In this document: positions 24,355-38,070 of the stretch, piece after piece
How positions within the stretch are numbered: the first letter of the stretch is position 1
Layout: every line of letters begins with the position of its first letter
Program-made: the position numbers and the translations under genes
The notes under the pieces: generated by a model
What the model was told of the DNA's origin: nothing
Database searches by the model: none
The model's input: only the letters and a program-made list of their open reading frames with translations
Origin: Stenopsyche tienmushanensis
Lineage: Eukaryota > Arthropoda > Insecta > Trichoptera > Stenopsychidae
Assembly: GCA_008973525.1 (NCBI GenBank)
Contig: WACJ01000070.1
Span: 1,116,001-1,180,000, forward strand
Reading direction: 5' to 3'
Length of the DNA: 64,000 nucleotides

Positions 24355-24550
24355 TAAGTTGACTATTCCAGAAATGTTGAAGAAAATCCACAAACTTATA
24401 TTGGATGACCGTCGATTTGCAAGTGTGCAAGCTAGCAGATATGATAAGCATTTCAAAAAGTGCTGCATCGCATATTGACTGAAAATTTGGACATGAGAAA
24501 GCTGTGCGCATGATGGGTGCCGCGTTTGCTCACAATGCGTTTGACGATAT
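24355..24550 (+). pseudogene. Mariner transposase fragment
   Basis: Frames read EMLKKIHKLILDDRRFASVQ, then after breaks SCAHDGCRVCSQC-like remnants. At DNA level the tail corresponds to gagaaagctgtgcgcatgatgggtgcc, the MRKLCARWVP region of mariner transposases. The relic at 60600-60860 is a related copy. Frameshifts and stops throughout. Confidence 0.6.
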
Positions 24551-25314
24551 TTTACTTCAAATCGCTATTGAAATAACTTGACTTAACTGCATCTAATGGA
24601 CTTTTAAAACAGTGCAAAAATTGGGACATATTTATACTAAGATGTTTTGTTCAAAAACATTTATTATGCATTAAATGTACATAAACCGGAGTCTTAAAAG
24701 ACTATACGAGCATATAAAAATATTAAGCTCGGGGTCTACGCCTCTACGACGGCGTAGAGCTGTAGATCTGTGGAAGCAGGCGGGGTCTACGCTCAGAAGC
24801 ACACAAGTAAGAGCAAATCTCGAGTGCTCTGCAAAATCTTATCGCAAATCCGGCATAAAATTAAATCGTATTAGCGAGTGTGTGTAGCGCAGAATGAGGC
24901 CAGGGCGGGGCCAATTGCTCCAAGGGCGGCTCGCGATTTGTAACCGATATTTTATTCAGATAAAAAAAAATAACACAATCACGAAGACATTGATTCCTTA
25001 TAGAGAAATCTCTGTTCGGCGAACGTCTTTATTGTTTGGTGGTTCTGAGCTTAAGGTCGTTTTTTTTATGGATAGATAAAATGTAGCAAAAAATATTACA
25101 ATAAATTACATGAAAATGGGTATTGTATCGTTTTTAGCATTTTTGTTGTGTTATTGCATTTTATTTGTTATCCCTATCTTATTTTTTAAATGCTATTTTA
25201 ATCATTGATGCATATCGTATTACTCTATAGGCGGTCCTGAATGATTTAATTAATTAGCTAATTGGATCGAGACAATCGATAGACACAGTGATTCCAAAAA
25301 TTCAGAAATATATA

Positions 25315-25382
25315 CAGTCAACCCTCTTATAACGTCCACCACATATTTGTTCCCTATCTCGCCGTTATAGGAGGGTTGACTA
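25315..25382. mobile_element. Shortest CAGTCAACCC MITE, 68-bp hairpin
   Basis: It consists of little more than its two inverted ends: CAGTCAACCCTCTTATAACG and the complement cgttataggagggttgacta, with TA at each side (25313-25314, 25383-25384). A DNA or RNA hairpin is expected. Confidence 0.7.
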
Positions 25383-25607
25383 TACTAATAATTGGTATTT
25401 TAACACGATAATTAATAAATATATATATATGCAAATAATGAAATCAATATTATCTCATGCATTGATTTAATAGGATAATTAATAGGATGAACAAAGAGTA
25501 AATATTAGAGTATTATCAGATGAATATACTCAAATAAATTCAAACATGAAAATGGCGAATGTTACATATTATATCAACTTAAAAATCGAACAAACTCTTT
25601 CGCATAC

Positions 25608-25682
25608 AACCGAACCGAAAAAAATCAGTTCCGGCAAAATAACGGTTTTATCGGTTATCAATTTTCGATTTAAAACCTTGTC
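25608..25682. repeat. Terminal fragment of unclassified repeat family
   Basis: The CGGTT/AACCG-rich end (ggcaaaataacggttttatc, ggttatcaattttcgattt) closes with aaaaccttgtc, the complement of the caaggcttcgaacc start seen at 15128. The internal module is absent. Confidence 0.4.
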
Positions 25683-26420
25683 AAAGTCAAGTCAAAAAAT
25701 AGAATCTTAGCCTGATAAAATATCTAAGCATGTAGATAATAATGGATACCCACGCGTTGTTTGGAAGGAATCATTTAAGTATAAATTATAGCCCTGCCCT
25801 AGAATAGATAATATCGCATGACCAATATGCAGTGTACAAATTAAAAATGATTTAAATAGAGTGTTTTAAAACTTTTTTTCGCCAATGTATGGCAAAATCG
25901 ACGGCACTGGGGCGCTTGGCACGATGAGCTGCCAAAGCAGAAGACGAGTACTTCTTAACTACAGTATAAGTAGTGTGAATTAAAACTTTAGACTAACAAG
26001 AATTAAGCTGATGTCTACATTCATATCTACCTTCCTCGTCCCCCAGGGCAGACCTGGAGATGGCGGGAGGTCGTGTGTATACGCCAACTACTGTTTAACA
26101 TGTCGTAACCCCTGCCCTCCTATTTACAATGGAGATCATAATGTAGAAGAGGAATTGTTAAGGACGGATCTCGCAAAACTTTCAAACACAGAAAGAGTTA
26201 ATGCTCCACACTGTGCATATTTTTGCATTTTCGCGTATAGTGAGCTCGGAGCTTATCAAAGGTTCCACGGCGAGATCTTCAAATACTACTCGCGGATTAT
26301 TCTAAATTCTTACAACAAAGTTTCTTGCCGGCGGCAACACTTCGGGCTTAGGCGATAATATTTAATATTTGACGCTTAAAAAGCGTTCTTAATAATTCCT
26401 ACTTCAAGCGTTAAATATTA

Positions 26421-26580
26421 CGAGGGCGATTCAAATATAACCATTTTAATATTCAAATACATTTATTCCATTGGATATCAAGCGTATTGATACCGTTATT
26501 GAAGGAAAAAACGCAAAAATAGCATCATCTGTTGCGCAACGCTTAATTATTTGATTTCATTAAAATAGTCTTAGCATCAT
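26421..26580 (+). mobile_element. Fragment of the 16.9-kb mariner-derivative family
   Basis: A TA precedes cgagggcgattcaaatataa. Further in are aacgcaaaaatagcatcatc and tgttgcgcaacgcttaatta, matching the left arm at 16877. The right arm is not evident. Confidence 0.45.
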
Positions 26581-28544
26581 CTTAGTCTTTTCAAAATTTC
26601 ACATGATTTCACGGCTTCGTTTATGGCAAACATCGAGAATTAGTCATAATTCTGCCATATGACAATACACTAATACATAAAGCGAAGAAGATTATCATCT
26701 TTTCGATCTTAAGCAAAATAAAAATGAAAAATTATATATATTATTTCATTGTTAACCAATCGGCAAAGACTTTTCAATATACCCAATAATTGTTTTTAAT
26801 TTAATTAATTTATTATAATTTTCATTCATAGATGGCAGTGATTAATTTAAATTAATTAATCGGATTGCATTTTATGCACTTCAGGGATGCATTTGCAGCC
26901 ATTGTCAATGCAATTGATATATAATAAATTTGTGCTGGATGTCCTTAATATAAAGCCCATACATGTCATGTCATACAAATTGTTGGGTAATCAAAGCACG
27001 CAACAGTTGCATGTCAGTTCAGATTAAGGCTTGTGAGCTTTGCTGGATTTTTAAATGGATTTCCAGGCTTAGGGTCGTTCTCCGTGTGTGTGCAAGGCGA
27101 TCTGGAAACTTTGCGGATTTCACCCGATCCATTTTCAATAAAATAAATAATATATTCTTGGGCTTGCATCCTGTTTTCCGTGGGATTAGCGAAGACGAGT
27201 ACTCAGCGTCGTGACACCTGTCTTCCGTCATCCGCAAAGCTATGCTCCATTCAGCCTTTTCCGCCCCCGATCTGCCCCCCATACACTACCCTTAATAACA
27301 CCCCACCTGAGCGAAATTCACCCATCATTTTCCTAAAGCCCTCAGTCAAAATAATGAGGATTAACTTCAACAACAAAAGTCTTGTCAATGGCTTTTCCGA
27401 AGTTTTTGCCTGAACAACAAATCATCTCACGTCGTGAATGCGAAGCTTTATCGCATATGAAAGCTTGAATTTTACTTACTTAAAGCACTTCGAATACAAT
27501 AAACGGAGGAAAATATTATTATCTGTTCCTTGCTAAACGAGGGTATTAAAATAATTATGACGAGAAGAACAATGGGGGTTTTTCTTATTGTACGGTTCTT
27601 TTGAAACTAGGTTTGCGAATAAATTACACAGACTACCCACTCGTGGAGCTATTTCGCATTTAAAGCAGACATGCACGAATAATTTAATCAGATTATGCAA
27701 TTCACATTATACAGACATCGGCTTTTCCGTCGTTTTCGTACGATCACATTTTTATATCGTACGTTTGAATAGATCATTTGACATGCCAAAAGAGCCCCTA
27801 ATGAGAAATGATTATTAAATGAACGCGAAATTCCGTCGGGATGTACTAATGTACATTTTTCGTTGTTGTAATAATCTCTCGCAGTCATACGGGAGGCCGG
27901 TTAAGGGTTATGACTTGAACGTTTTAAATCGTCCCCTCATCCAGGATTAGCGAAATCTCTCGGCGTGTAATTCAGCCTCACAAAGGACCTTCTTCTCTGT
28001 TCATTCATCACGAACTCCTGTTGTGAGCCAAAAAGTGCGCGCCGAAGAGAGATCGCTTCATATTTAGGAATGAGGCAAGTGTGTGATGCGAGGGATGCCT
28101 TAAAAGATACACGAGCATTTAATCATTTTTTTTTTTAATTTTTAACATGCTTTTAGTTTCCAATCGATATTTTCACATGAAATGTCCGATTTTTTGCCAG
28201 TTTTAACCATTTAACCGTCAGTGATTTTTTTCATTGTCTAAAAGCAACGTGTGCATACTAACATATACATGCATATTATAGTACCCCGTGCTGTCCTGTG
28301 GGGTAATTTATAGGTTTTAAAGCGTTTCTTATTCAGGATTGTTACAACGTTATTTATTTAGGGTTGTCTAAATTTACTAATACAATAATACTCATAAAAA
28401 AAGTTATTTTATAGAAATGGAAATACTAAAATCCATTAAGATGTGAATACACACATGTTGTGTCCCTAGCATAATAATTAGATATTAAAAAATATTTGTC
28501 TTTATATGAAAAAGCATAGTGACTCACTGGTGAGTCACTGTTGG

Positions 28545-28830
28545 TTAAAAATATAGAAGGATTTCGTTATAGCCCCTACCTCAGAGAATTTTTTAAATTT
28601 TATTTTCGCAGTATGATGACTGTTTTTTAAAAAAAGTCATTTTTTAGTCTTACCTTTTCACCATTTTTTTTTAAATAGTTAAACATAACATTATAACTTG
28701 AATCTGCTATGAACGATAAAATATTATGTAGAGAAGCTTTGTGTTTAATTTAAAGCAAATCTGTCAATTAGAACTTAATATATCATGTCAACCGTGTCGA
28801 ACAAAAATAGTTTATAAAATATTTATTTAG
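28545..28830 (-). repeat. Unclassified repeat family, copy 4 (inverted)
   Basis: On the minus strand ggttgacatgatatattaag leads into taaagtt-rich module DNA. The outer edge gttatagcccctacctcaga corresponds to the gaggtaggaactatag block. Confidence 0.5.
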
Positions 28831-28959
28831 TCTAGGGCGTAAAACCCCCCGTTACGCCTCGTTTGTCGCTTACTTTTCAAGATGATTGACCTCAATGGGT
28901 TCGTTCCATATCGGATTGTAGAAAGAATTCGCATAGGAAGATAATGAGGGTGATGAAAA

Positions 28960-29090
28960 TACATATTCTTAACGTAGATCTTTATTCATACGATGATAGA
29001 AAGACTACATCTACGAGATCGAGAGTGCCGGCGGGAAGACAACACCTTCCTCGGCCAAGACGATTGGTCGACCCTCAGATCTAAATTGTC
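28960..29090. repeat. LTR-like remnant
   Basis: Contains gtgccggcgggaagacaaca, ccttcctcggccaagac and ttggtcgaccctc, resembling 18870-18990. The general plan resembles the hairpin part of the LTR at 21536 and 33120. Confidence 0.35.
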
Positions 29091-29274
29091 CCCATAACTA
29101 CCCACATATTTTTTATACCTTTTTCTTCTCGAGAATTATTGTTTTTACAAAATCGAGAATCCTCATTTCTCGAGAAATTATCTGATATTCAAGAAATTTA
29201 GAAATCAATTTTTATTGAATAAAACAAAATTTGACCGACTATAAAATATTCATGCTTTCTAAGAAAGACGAATA

Positions 29275-29380
29275 CCGATAATCAGTGAAACTGTTATTTT
29301 TCCCGGAACGAAAATCGTAGCCGAACCAATATAAATATTAGGAACGTAATCGGTTTGAGGTTTTGGTTTTTTAAAAGGTT
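29275..29380. repeat. Terminal fragment of unclassified repeat family
   Basis: AACCG/CGGTT-rich end (ccggaacgaaaatcgtagcc, gaacgtaatcggtttgaggt), like the ends at 15128 and 56025. It is 450 bp from module copy 4, so the two may be parts of one element. Confidence 0.4.
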
Positions 29381-29407
29381 AATTTAAAAATAATATGAGG
29401 TAATGTA

Positions 29408-29531
29408 CAGTCAACCCTTCTATATCGTCATGATAGGGATTACACTATAGAAGCAAAACGCTATAGAAAATTAGGCACCCATACAAAATTTGTACATGAA
29501 AACTAAATAGACGCTATAGGAGGGTTGGCTG
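29408..29531. mobile_element. Pogo-like MITE (CAGTCAACCC family), 124 bp
   Basis: Starts CAGTCAACCCTTCTATATCG, ends gacgctataggagggttggctg, TA on both sides. Contains the family's internal word caaaatttgtac. Confidence 0.65.
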
Positions 29532-32277
29532 TAATTAAATTTTAAATCTTAGCCATATTTCTAGTTGTTTTATTTCAATTACATATCAAGATAATAATAT
29601 TTATATGCAATACTTTAGTATTTTATCTACATTTTTCTGTATATATTTCTCGAGAATTTTCAAGAAATTTTGAGAAATTAAATTGAGAAATCTTATTTTT
29701 CGAGAAATGAAAATCATCGAGAAATCAGAATTCCTAGCTACGAGTATCACTCTTATCGCTTTCAAGAATTTGTTAGCAACCATGACTATTTTAGTGACAT
29801 AACTATCTGAGTTTTGCCAATCCTGTGAAAAATGTACCCCTTAAACTACCCCAAAAGAATATATAAACTCTATTAGAATCTTAAAAAATCGGACATTTCA
29901 TGTGAAAGCGCTCGATAATTTCCATAAATGATATAAAATAAGGAAATATTTTTATTGCATGGATTTAAATCCACTTCAAAATGATCTCATTTGCTTGATA
30001 CGTCTTTCGATGCATTAATCCTATTGATCACCAACCGAATGCATTTAATCGGGGTTCAATCTCAGATATTTCCGTAATGAGATTTAACGTCTTAATTGCA
30101 ATTTGCAGCATCATTCTAAACTGTACGATTATCACAACAGCGATGTTCAGTCTGCGCCATCGTTGCACACCAACAAAACGGATTATTCCCAGTGCGAATC
30201 CTTTGATGTAAATAATAGCGAGAATTAATAGAGTCCTTGGCGTTTGATATGCTCCTTGCGTCATGTTGCTAGTAGATGAAAGCACGTCTGCAAGCTCGTC
30301 TGCCCCTCGGTGATCCGAGCTTTTGGCCTCTTATGTATTCTTTTGTCTCTCGTAATCTCTCAGAGGATCAGGGTATCCCAGGGCAGGCTGCAGCCAGGCT
30401 AATGCGCCGATTGTTTTGTTGGCTGGTCCTTCTGGCTCCACTCTTTTCGTCTGCCATCGTCAAGTAGTCTTCAGCATAGACGCTCCAAAAGGACAATTCT
30501 AAATACGACCATTTCAGACTTGATTGTACGTGGCGTACGGACTGAAGATCAACAAGTGCATGTCGCTTGTATTATTTCGTCTCAGTCGATAAACATGGCG
30601 AAATTTAATTAAAATTGGCCTCATCGTATAATAAGTACTGTTCAATGAGCATGCACAAGGGGTTGTCATTGTAAGGGTGCGGTTTCGAGTCCGGATTGTT
30701 GAACGTTTTTCATCATATCTTTAAATTTGCACCATCAAACATATTAATATTTCCGATTCTTCATCCAATTTTTTCTCAATTTTCGCTATTAACTCATAGA
30801 TCCTTCCATAATAAAATAATTCTATTCACCATATGATAAATTCGCGCAAAATAAGACTGTATACCACAACAATTTTTTTTTTACACCATTGGATGAAATG
30901 AATCGGGACGATTCGATTTTAAGTCGGGGAGAGTGTAATGTAGACCAAATTTTGGCCGTAATTAATTAGATTGATTAAATAAGTTCAATATTTTATTTTT
31001 GGATGGATAGTCTTAAAAGCATTAGGATCATACACGTTCAACGAAATTTTGTGGGAAATAAAATTGTATATTTTATCCTAATAACGATGCTCGGTATGAT
31101 AATTTTGCCAAATTCATAAAATATACATTTATTATCATAAATTCAAAAAAAAAAAAATACATATTTAAATCAATTAGAATAATTACAATTTTTAGGCAGT
31201 ATGCACTCCGGTCGAGGTTTGGACAGGCCACAGTTATAGCCGGATTTGATGCCACTACCCTTCTTAATCCCGTTAAGGGGAACAGCGGCCGCCTAACTTC
31301 CTTCCCAGACCACATCCGCAGGGGTGGCCTGTGGTCGCATAGTTAAGATGCTTCATTTACTTATATAAAAGCCGACCATTCGAAAATATATTCAGATCAT
31401 TGTGGGCTGCAATTTCGATCAAAAATAAGCACGGAATCAAATTCCCGACATCAAATGCACGATGCAATGAGCTTTGTACTCAAATGATCCTTTAAATCAT
31501 ATTGATAATGCACAAATCCACCGCAAAAGCTATTCCACAAACAAATTCATGAAAATCGATACACACACATATTGGTGATATGACGTCGAACCGACGCTTC
31601 GAATTGCACGCTTTTAATTAATAAAATTGCACCATTCAAATTACAATCTGTCGATTTGATTTCGGAGGGTTTTCTGGACTTTTTCAGGCCTGGTCCACCT
31701 CCAGCTGTATCGTAAATCTTTCATCAAACAAAATGAATCATCCGAGTAGAGACTGTGGAGAAGAGGCCTAAGCCGGCCATGAGGTACTTGAGGAATAACT
31801 AATCCCTCACGAGGACCTATAAATAATACATAAATAGCTATAATCACCCTGCCCATATCCGCTCTAAACTCTTAAGAGCGATGCTTAAGCCAACATAAGC
31901 CCGTTTTGACCATGTTTTAATAACATTTAAAAATACCCAAAATATTCACTAAACAATTTCGCCAGAAATTTGAGAGATTCATCTCAAGTGCATAAGCAGT
32001 GTAAATTTAATTCATAGTCCTATTATACAGACACAATCAAGCTCCGTATATTAACACACAGTCAGATCTGGGAATTATTATAATGGGCTTTATCAAAATT
32101 GAATGCATGATGCAATAATATCCAATATCCAAGAATTGCTTGCGAATTTGGAACCAATTGATGTTAAATGGAATTAAGGATTAAAGTATGGAATTATTCC
32201 CTTGAAATTATTCAGATAAATTTAAATTTAGTTGAACAATTGAAGATATATATATATAATAAAGGAAGATCGTAAGC

Positions 32278-33150
32278 TTCTGACACCAATGTAACGTGGA
32301 GCGAGAGCGCTCTCGGGGAGTCCCTGAGCTGCTCTTTACTCTTACATGTTCGTCGAGATGGTCGTACTCGCACGCGGGTTCGTTCTGCTATCGGATCGTA
32401 ATGTATTAGGTTGTCCCGTAAGTCTCTTTCGCAAATGAACACAGATCTAATTATAGCCATGGTTGAAAAAAACCCTCGATATACGGTTTGTTATAAATAG
32501 CTAACAAGTTAGAAATTCCACGAACATTCCACGTCCATAATCATCTGATAAAATTGGGCTACATCTATTGTTCAGATGTGGCTTTAACATGAACTGACTG
32601 ACTCAAATAAACTTCAGCGTATTTCAACATGCGATCTTCTTCTCCGGCGACATAATAGCCAACCTTTTATGAAGAGAATTGTCACTGGAGATGAAAGTTG
32701 GTTACTGAATGAGAATATCCAACGTAAACCGTCTTGGACTTAGGGTACAGAAGCTTTAACTGTAGCTAAACCTGGTCTACATCCAAAAAAAGTTTTGCTA
32801 TGCATTTGGTGGGACTGGAAGGGGGTAGTTTATTATGAGCTACTTCAGCAGGGTGAAACGATCAAGCAAGAAGACATTATGAGACTTTCGGAGACATGGA
32901 CAAAGGTAATATAACAGAATGGATCATATATTATTCACTAAATACAAATTATTGTTTATTTTATTCTTAATATGAAAACGAAAGAAATTTATGGGACATC
33001 CTAATAACGAAAATCGCGTATGTTCAATCGAGTAAGGCTCTTGGACTAATGCAGCTGATTTAAATACTTCGTCTTAACACTTTCCTTTATTTATGACGAG
33101 AGAGAAAAGTGAGATTTAGCCGCGGGAATGACTTCTTCCCGTACCATATG
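32278..33150 (-). mobile_element. LTR remnant split by a mariner insertion
   Basis: On the minus strand ctccacgttaca plus ttggtgtcagaag (about 32278-32296) is the LTR end with primer-binding site. The LTR continues through cgatagcagaacgaacccg to about 32403. It is then interrupted by the 599-bp mariner at 32406-33004, and resumes as gacgagagagaaaagtgaga with the hairpin gcgggaatgacttcttcccg (33121-33140). The order matches the uninterrupted LTR at 21345-21560. Confidence 0.5.
32406..33004 (+). mobile_element. Internally deleted mariner, 599 bp (TTAGGTTGTCCC family)
   Basis: The ends TTAGGTTGTCCCGTAAGTCT and the complement (aaatttatgggacatcctaa) are flanked by TA (32404-32405, 33005-33006). 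The middle keeps transposase pieces (IVTGDESWLLNENIQRK, the region around WWDWKGVVYYEL) but lacks most of the catalytic C-terminus. A non-autonomous derivative. Confidence 0.8.
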
Positions 33151-34744
33151 TTGATTCAACAAGGATTGTATTCATCAAAGTATTTTTTTTTTTAAGTTTA
33201 AATTAAAAAATCATCCATTGTATTGCCGTAAAAATGATTGGGGTACGCTTGGGGGCGTTCCGTCGGATGAAATATTAAAATTCGGGTATTAGTTGAACGG
33301 GATAAGGTTATTCAGTCTTGATCCATATTTCCATAAATCTTATACACAAGAAGGGGACCTTAACGAATGTAAATAGTGTAAGACTGGTTGAGGTAATTCG
33401 GCCGTTGCTTGGGCTGCTCGCAGGATATATCCCAGAGGAGGGCAAGTTAAGGCGAGTGGATTAGGTGGTGGGATTAGAGCACTGGACGCAATGTGGGCTC
33501 AGCAGACCTTTGTCCATGGCTACAGCCACCCACCAGGTGGCGGGAGCGGTTGGGGTAGCGGGACCGTCTTGTGAGTGATGTTGTATATTCGTACAAACTC
33601 CTGGAGAACGAGGTGCACGATATAATCCCGCTTTCCTATACAAGGGCAACCTGACCGGGTTGTTTAGCGAAGATTTATTTCGCAAATTTCGAATTTAATT
33701 TTTAAATTTGATGCCCATACGATAAAAGCAGAATTCGTCACGGATTGAGGTATTTTGCATGCTTTGAGGTAAAATTGCCTATTTAGCATTTCCCACGTTA
33801 AAATACTTCTCGTGGAAAAAGTGATTGTATTTCAACGTCTCGTATAACCCATTTTTTTATTTTTCGAGACTTTGATGCATAAGTTCATATCATTGATCGC
33901 GAATTTTGATCATTTTACACTGATGGATATACGAATTGATGATCAAAATGGAATCTATCCAAATTCGATTATAGGCAAAGGTCGAACGTCGTCGGTCTTA
34001 ATACGCATTTGGGCCGGTACATTCTTTAAAACGAATTATAAAGCTGGAAACCATGGCAAAAATATGACCTTCTTTCTAAGAGGATTAGTAGAAATCCATT
34101 TCTTTGCTTTATGCAAAAGTAGAACGAAATCATGTAATTTCCTTACATTTAATTCACATGTTCAAGAGCTTTTCAGCAAATAGGATGAAGAGGTGATGAG
34201 GTCGCCCATTAAGCCAGTTTGTTATATCAGTCGCATTATCAGAACAAAATGTAATACATGCGAATGAAGACATTCAATTTTATTATTCCCTAAGAAAATT
34301 TGAACACAGCCAGCATTTTCATTGTGCGAAACTTTGCAAGATCATGCCCAAAATCATTTTCCGATTAATTATCGTGATTGATGGAAGGCTGAGATTTTTT
34401 GCTGCGATTTCCACACTTTGGAGGAGGGCAGAAGACGGCGGAGCTGGTTATGTTAGTGTGTTGTTTTAATCCTTAAGACGGCGCAAAGCTCCGTAATATG
34501 CAGAAACCTTCTTAACCTAACAGGATTAGCATAGACAAGCAAACCGGCTCACGACAGGCTCGCACTCCCTTTTCCACACCACCTTCACTACTTATGTGTT
34601 GTTAATTAAAATTTTAAAAAAAGAATGCAAACTCATCAGATGAACTCTAGCTGTGGGTTGCAATGGACAATTTAAGGGATGAAAGCTCACACCGCAAAAA
34701 ATTGTCATATCAATGAATTTAAATATTGTTATTAAAGCAATAGT

Positions 34745-35170
34745 ACTTTAGGTGATATTTGAAGATATGACCGATTCGAAAATATCGGTTTTTCGATCAG
34801 ATCGATTTATTTTAATTTGCATATTTTCAAAGTTTAGATCTTTAGGAATACATCTTTTTAGGGAAAATTCAAAATTCCGATTATTTACGGAGTTATAGCT
34901 ATTTTAATGGTGCGGCAACAAATTCGGTCCTATCATAATGAGTATATAATCCTTTTTTAACACGGTTGACATAATATCTCAAATTTTAATTAGCCAATTT
35001 ACTTTAAATTTGATACAAACTTTCTTTATATAATCTTCCATCGTTGCTACCAGATTTATGTCATAAAAATAACTTTTTTAGACTATTTTTTAAGCATTTT
35101 ACATTGTGAAAAAATAAGGTCAAAATATTTTTTTTAACAATCGCTTTAGCGACATTTTTATTAATTAAGA
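34745..35170 (+). repeat. Unclassified repeat family, copy 5
   Basis: It starts with gaccgattcgaaaatatcgg, then tcaaagtttagatctttagg, cggttgacataatatctcaa and cgttgctaccagatttatgt. An AACCG-rich end piece (aaccgttaaaaccgataaaa) at 35815-35845 may be its right terminus. Confidence 0.55.
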
Positions 35171-38070
35171 ATGTTTTTTATTTTTTTAAATTTTCCACTT
35201 TTCTCTCAGGATCGCGCAGCATAAGTCAAGCTTGTGTATCAACACTTGGAATCGATTCATTTGGGTTAACATTATTGATTGATAAATTTGGGTTATCGAT
35301 CTGTACAATCCTACGTTGTACGCCAGACACATTCCGCCGTTTTTTCATTGAATCACTGAAATTCGATCGCAAATACGCGACTGTACTCTTTAAAAGTTTA
35401 ATGCTTTTTGGATAGTTTAAGATGCGTCTCTTTCCGAGTTTTTGGCTCTTTGCTAGTCAGGATAGAAGATAGCTGATGACCCGTCGCTTTCTCCGTGTCG
35501 CGTCGATGGTACTTATAAATTAGATCTGCTCTGAATTTATTATTTTTCATCGTTCACACGTTATTTTTATTTTCAGGATGAATTAAAATATCCAATACAA
35601 AATAATAGCCTTAAAATTGTAGACATTTTTTAGAAAGAATTTTCTATAGATAAAATATAAATTTTTAGCTTTTATTGAGCTTTTACAAAGCTCAAATTAT
35701 TTTGCAATGCTAGAGAATGTATAAAATGTTCTAAATATTGCTAGAAAATACGTTTTTAGCACAAATAAAAACATTTTACGATAAAAAATCATAAATGAAT
35801 CACCCGAAGCAAAACCGTTAAAACCGATAAAACCGTTATTTTTCCATCATATATTATTTTATTAAAAAATTATAAATAATTGTGCTTATATATAGTGATT
35901 TTGGCTATTTTTTAAAAATCGAATTGATCCAAAACGATCAATAATTTAATTAATATTTGTGCTTTGTATTATAAACTAGTTCGTCCCCCGTCTTTAAGCT
36001 CACCTTTCCTCGACAGACAGGTATGTAGGTAAATCTCTGACGTGTCTATATCCAATATCCCATATTATATACTTAGCCTCAGTGCTTTGTGTATTGAGAA
36101 AGTGAAAAAGAAACGTTTGACGGTAAGCGAATGAACCCATCGAACAATATTCAAGATCGGCTCAAAAATTCATTCAAATTTGCAGCGTTTTTCAGCATAT
36201 TTTTTCGATATCGGACGGCTTAAAAACCGCACCTTTACAACAACAAAAAAGCATTATCCTTGCTGGTATAATTCCAATTGTGTCATAAAAAGCGTCCGAT
36301 TATACAAACGATTTCCTCGCAGTATCGCACGTATCGAATGCATTTTGGCGGCCAATCTGCAACGATGCAAGCAGGCCCGATAATGAAATCGTTAAAAATG
36401 CATTCCGGGTGCTCTCCCATTACTTTTTGCGCCATCCAGACACCCGATGTCGAACGATTCCGAAGGATTTATCTTAATGGCCATTGATAAAGATGTAATG
36501 TTGGCTGCGGAGAGAGTGCTAGAAATGTGTATTTCCGTGTGTTTATTGCCTGTATCTGAGTCCTGAGTCGCAATCCTGAGCCAATAAACGCCACAGAAAA
36601 AGAAATATCCTTCGTAACGCATCCTGTTATGTTTTACGGCCCTCGAGATCAGCAGATTTGGCGCCATTGCGCGCGAAGTGCTTCCAGAAAAAAATCGCAT
36701 CGGCGCAAAATTACACGGGAATCGACGTCCATTATTGGATCCAGATTTTTAAAAACAGGTCTTCTCAATCTATTCCGCCCAAAATGACGCGCAAAAGATG
36801 CCGCTCAACGACATAAATCATCACCTAGACATATTTTTTTTTAGCATAAACGCGATATGATTAGTTATACAATTTTGATATCTCCGTCAATTAAATTTAA
36901 CATGTATTAGCAATACGTTATATTATGACTAAATATAAATATAGTTATGCTTTATGCTGTGTTAAATCTCAAATTATGGGGTCAACTCTAAAGGCTATCT
37001 GTCGGGGTCTTACATCAAAATATTGTATGTAAAATTCTGCGATTACGACGCCAATAAATTATCCCAATTTACTTGGGTTAAATTTTAAAACATTTAATCG
37101 TCATTAAAAATATCTCGTCTGTCACATTTGGACGGGTCCTCCGGTCTGGGGGTCGGCGGCGAAGATTTCGGCATAAAATTGGGAGTGCTCAACAGGAAAG
37201 AAGGGGAAAATCAAAGGGGCGGGAGAATGGGGGGAGCTCTCGGCGTTTTCCTTTTTGAAGAATGGTTTCGGTGTAAAGTTAACCGGGGCGGGTGTCAAAG
37301 TGATTTCTTTATCTCCATCAATGTTGTTGTGTATTTTAGACACTCTCCATGGCTTACACCCTGGAATAAGATGTATTGATGTTCACGTCTAGATGCCTCG
37401 ATAATAATAAAAGTGCGCTAAGTTTACTCTCTCCTCGAGTGGGGTGGTTTCAGATAAAGCTCAAACAACAGCCCACCCTCTCTTTCTCCGTTTGAAAGCA
37501 ATATTGCGTACACAATAAATGAATTGTTCTTATCACTTAAAGTTTTCAGCTTATGAAATGTAAGCCTACCCCTGAACACCTGTACTGATTGCTCTTAACA
37601 ATTAATCGTGCAAAAATTCAACAACAACAAAAAAATCATCCTTTAACAATGATACTCTGAACAATTGTATACAGCGGCATTAAATCAAAATCTACAAAGC
37701 TGCCTTTTTATCAACAAGTAGTTTATATTGATTATTATTAAATAAACATCATCTGCTTTTCATACAAGATGGCTAGGGCTTCATTAGACGTGGCTGAAAT
37801 TATAGTACGAAAGTTTGATTGAAGTATTGCAATTTTCAAAGCATTATAATATTTTATGCCAATGATCTAAATTAGCCAAACATTTTATAAATTAACACAT
37901 TCAGTGCCGCCATGCGCGTGTGAGTCAATCGTGCTTGTTAACAAATAAACACGCACAAATTTTGTATTAGTGCTTAACTTACCATAGCGTTACAATTAAT
38001 TAAAAACGTTGGAGAATCATTGCTTTAAAGTCTCAATATTAGCGCATTTAACCCACTTGCATTTTTTTCG

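Larger units (their letters stand above)
28172..29910. repeat. Region bracketed by an inverted repeat
   Basis: The sequence tcacatgaaatgtccgattt (28172 on) recurs inverted as aaatcggacatttcatgtga at about 29887-29906, with partial matching just outside (atcga...ttt). Between them lie a repeat-family module, an LTR-like fragment and a MITE. It could be one composite non-autonomous element of about 1.7 kb, but no target duplication is clear. Confidence 0.4.

Noticed and set aside
26011..26358. 115-codon plus-strand frame with several cysteines (YCLTCRNPCPP)
   Set aside because: The cysteine spacing does not fit a known zinc or toxin-like fold that I recognise, there is no signal peptide, and single open frames of this length occur by chance.
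30640..30700. tRNA-like B box (ggtttcgagtcc)
   Set aside because: The box has an extra base, and there is no matching A box or cloverleaf.
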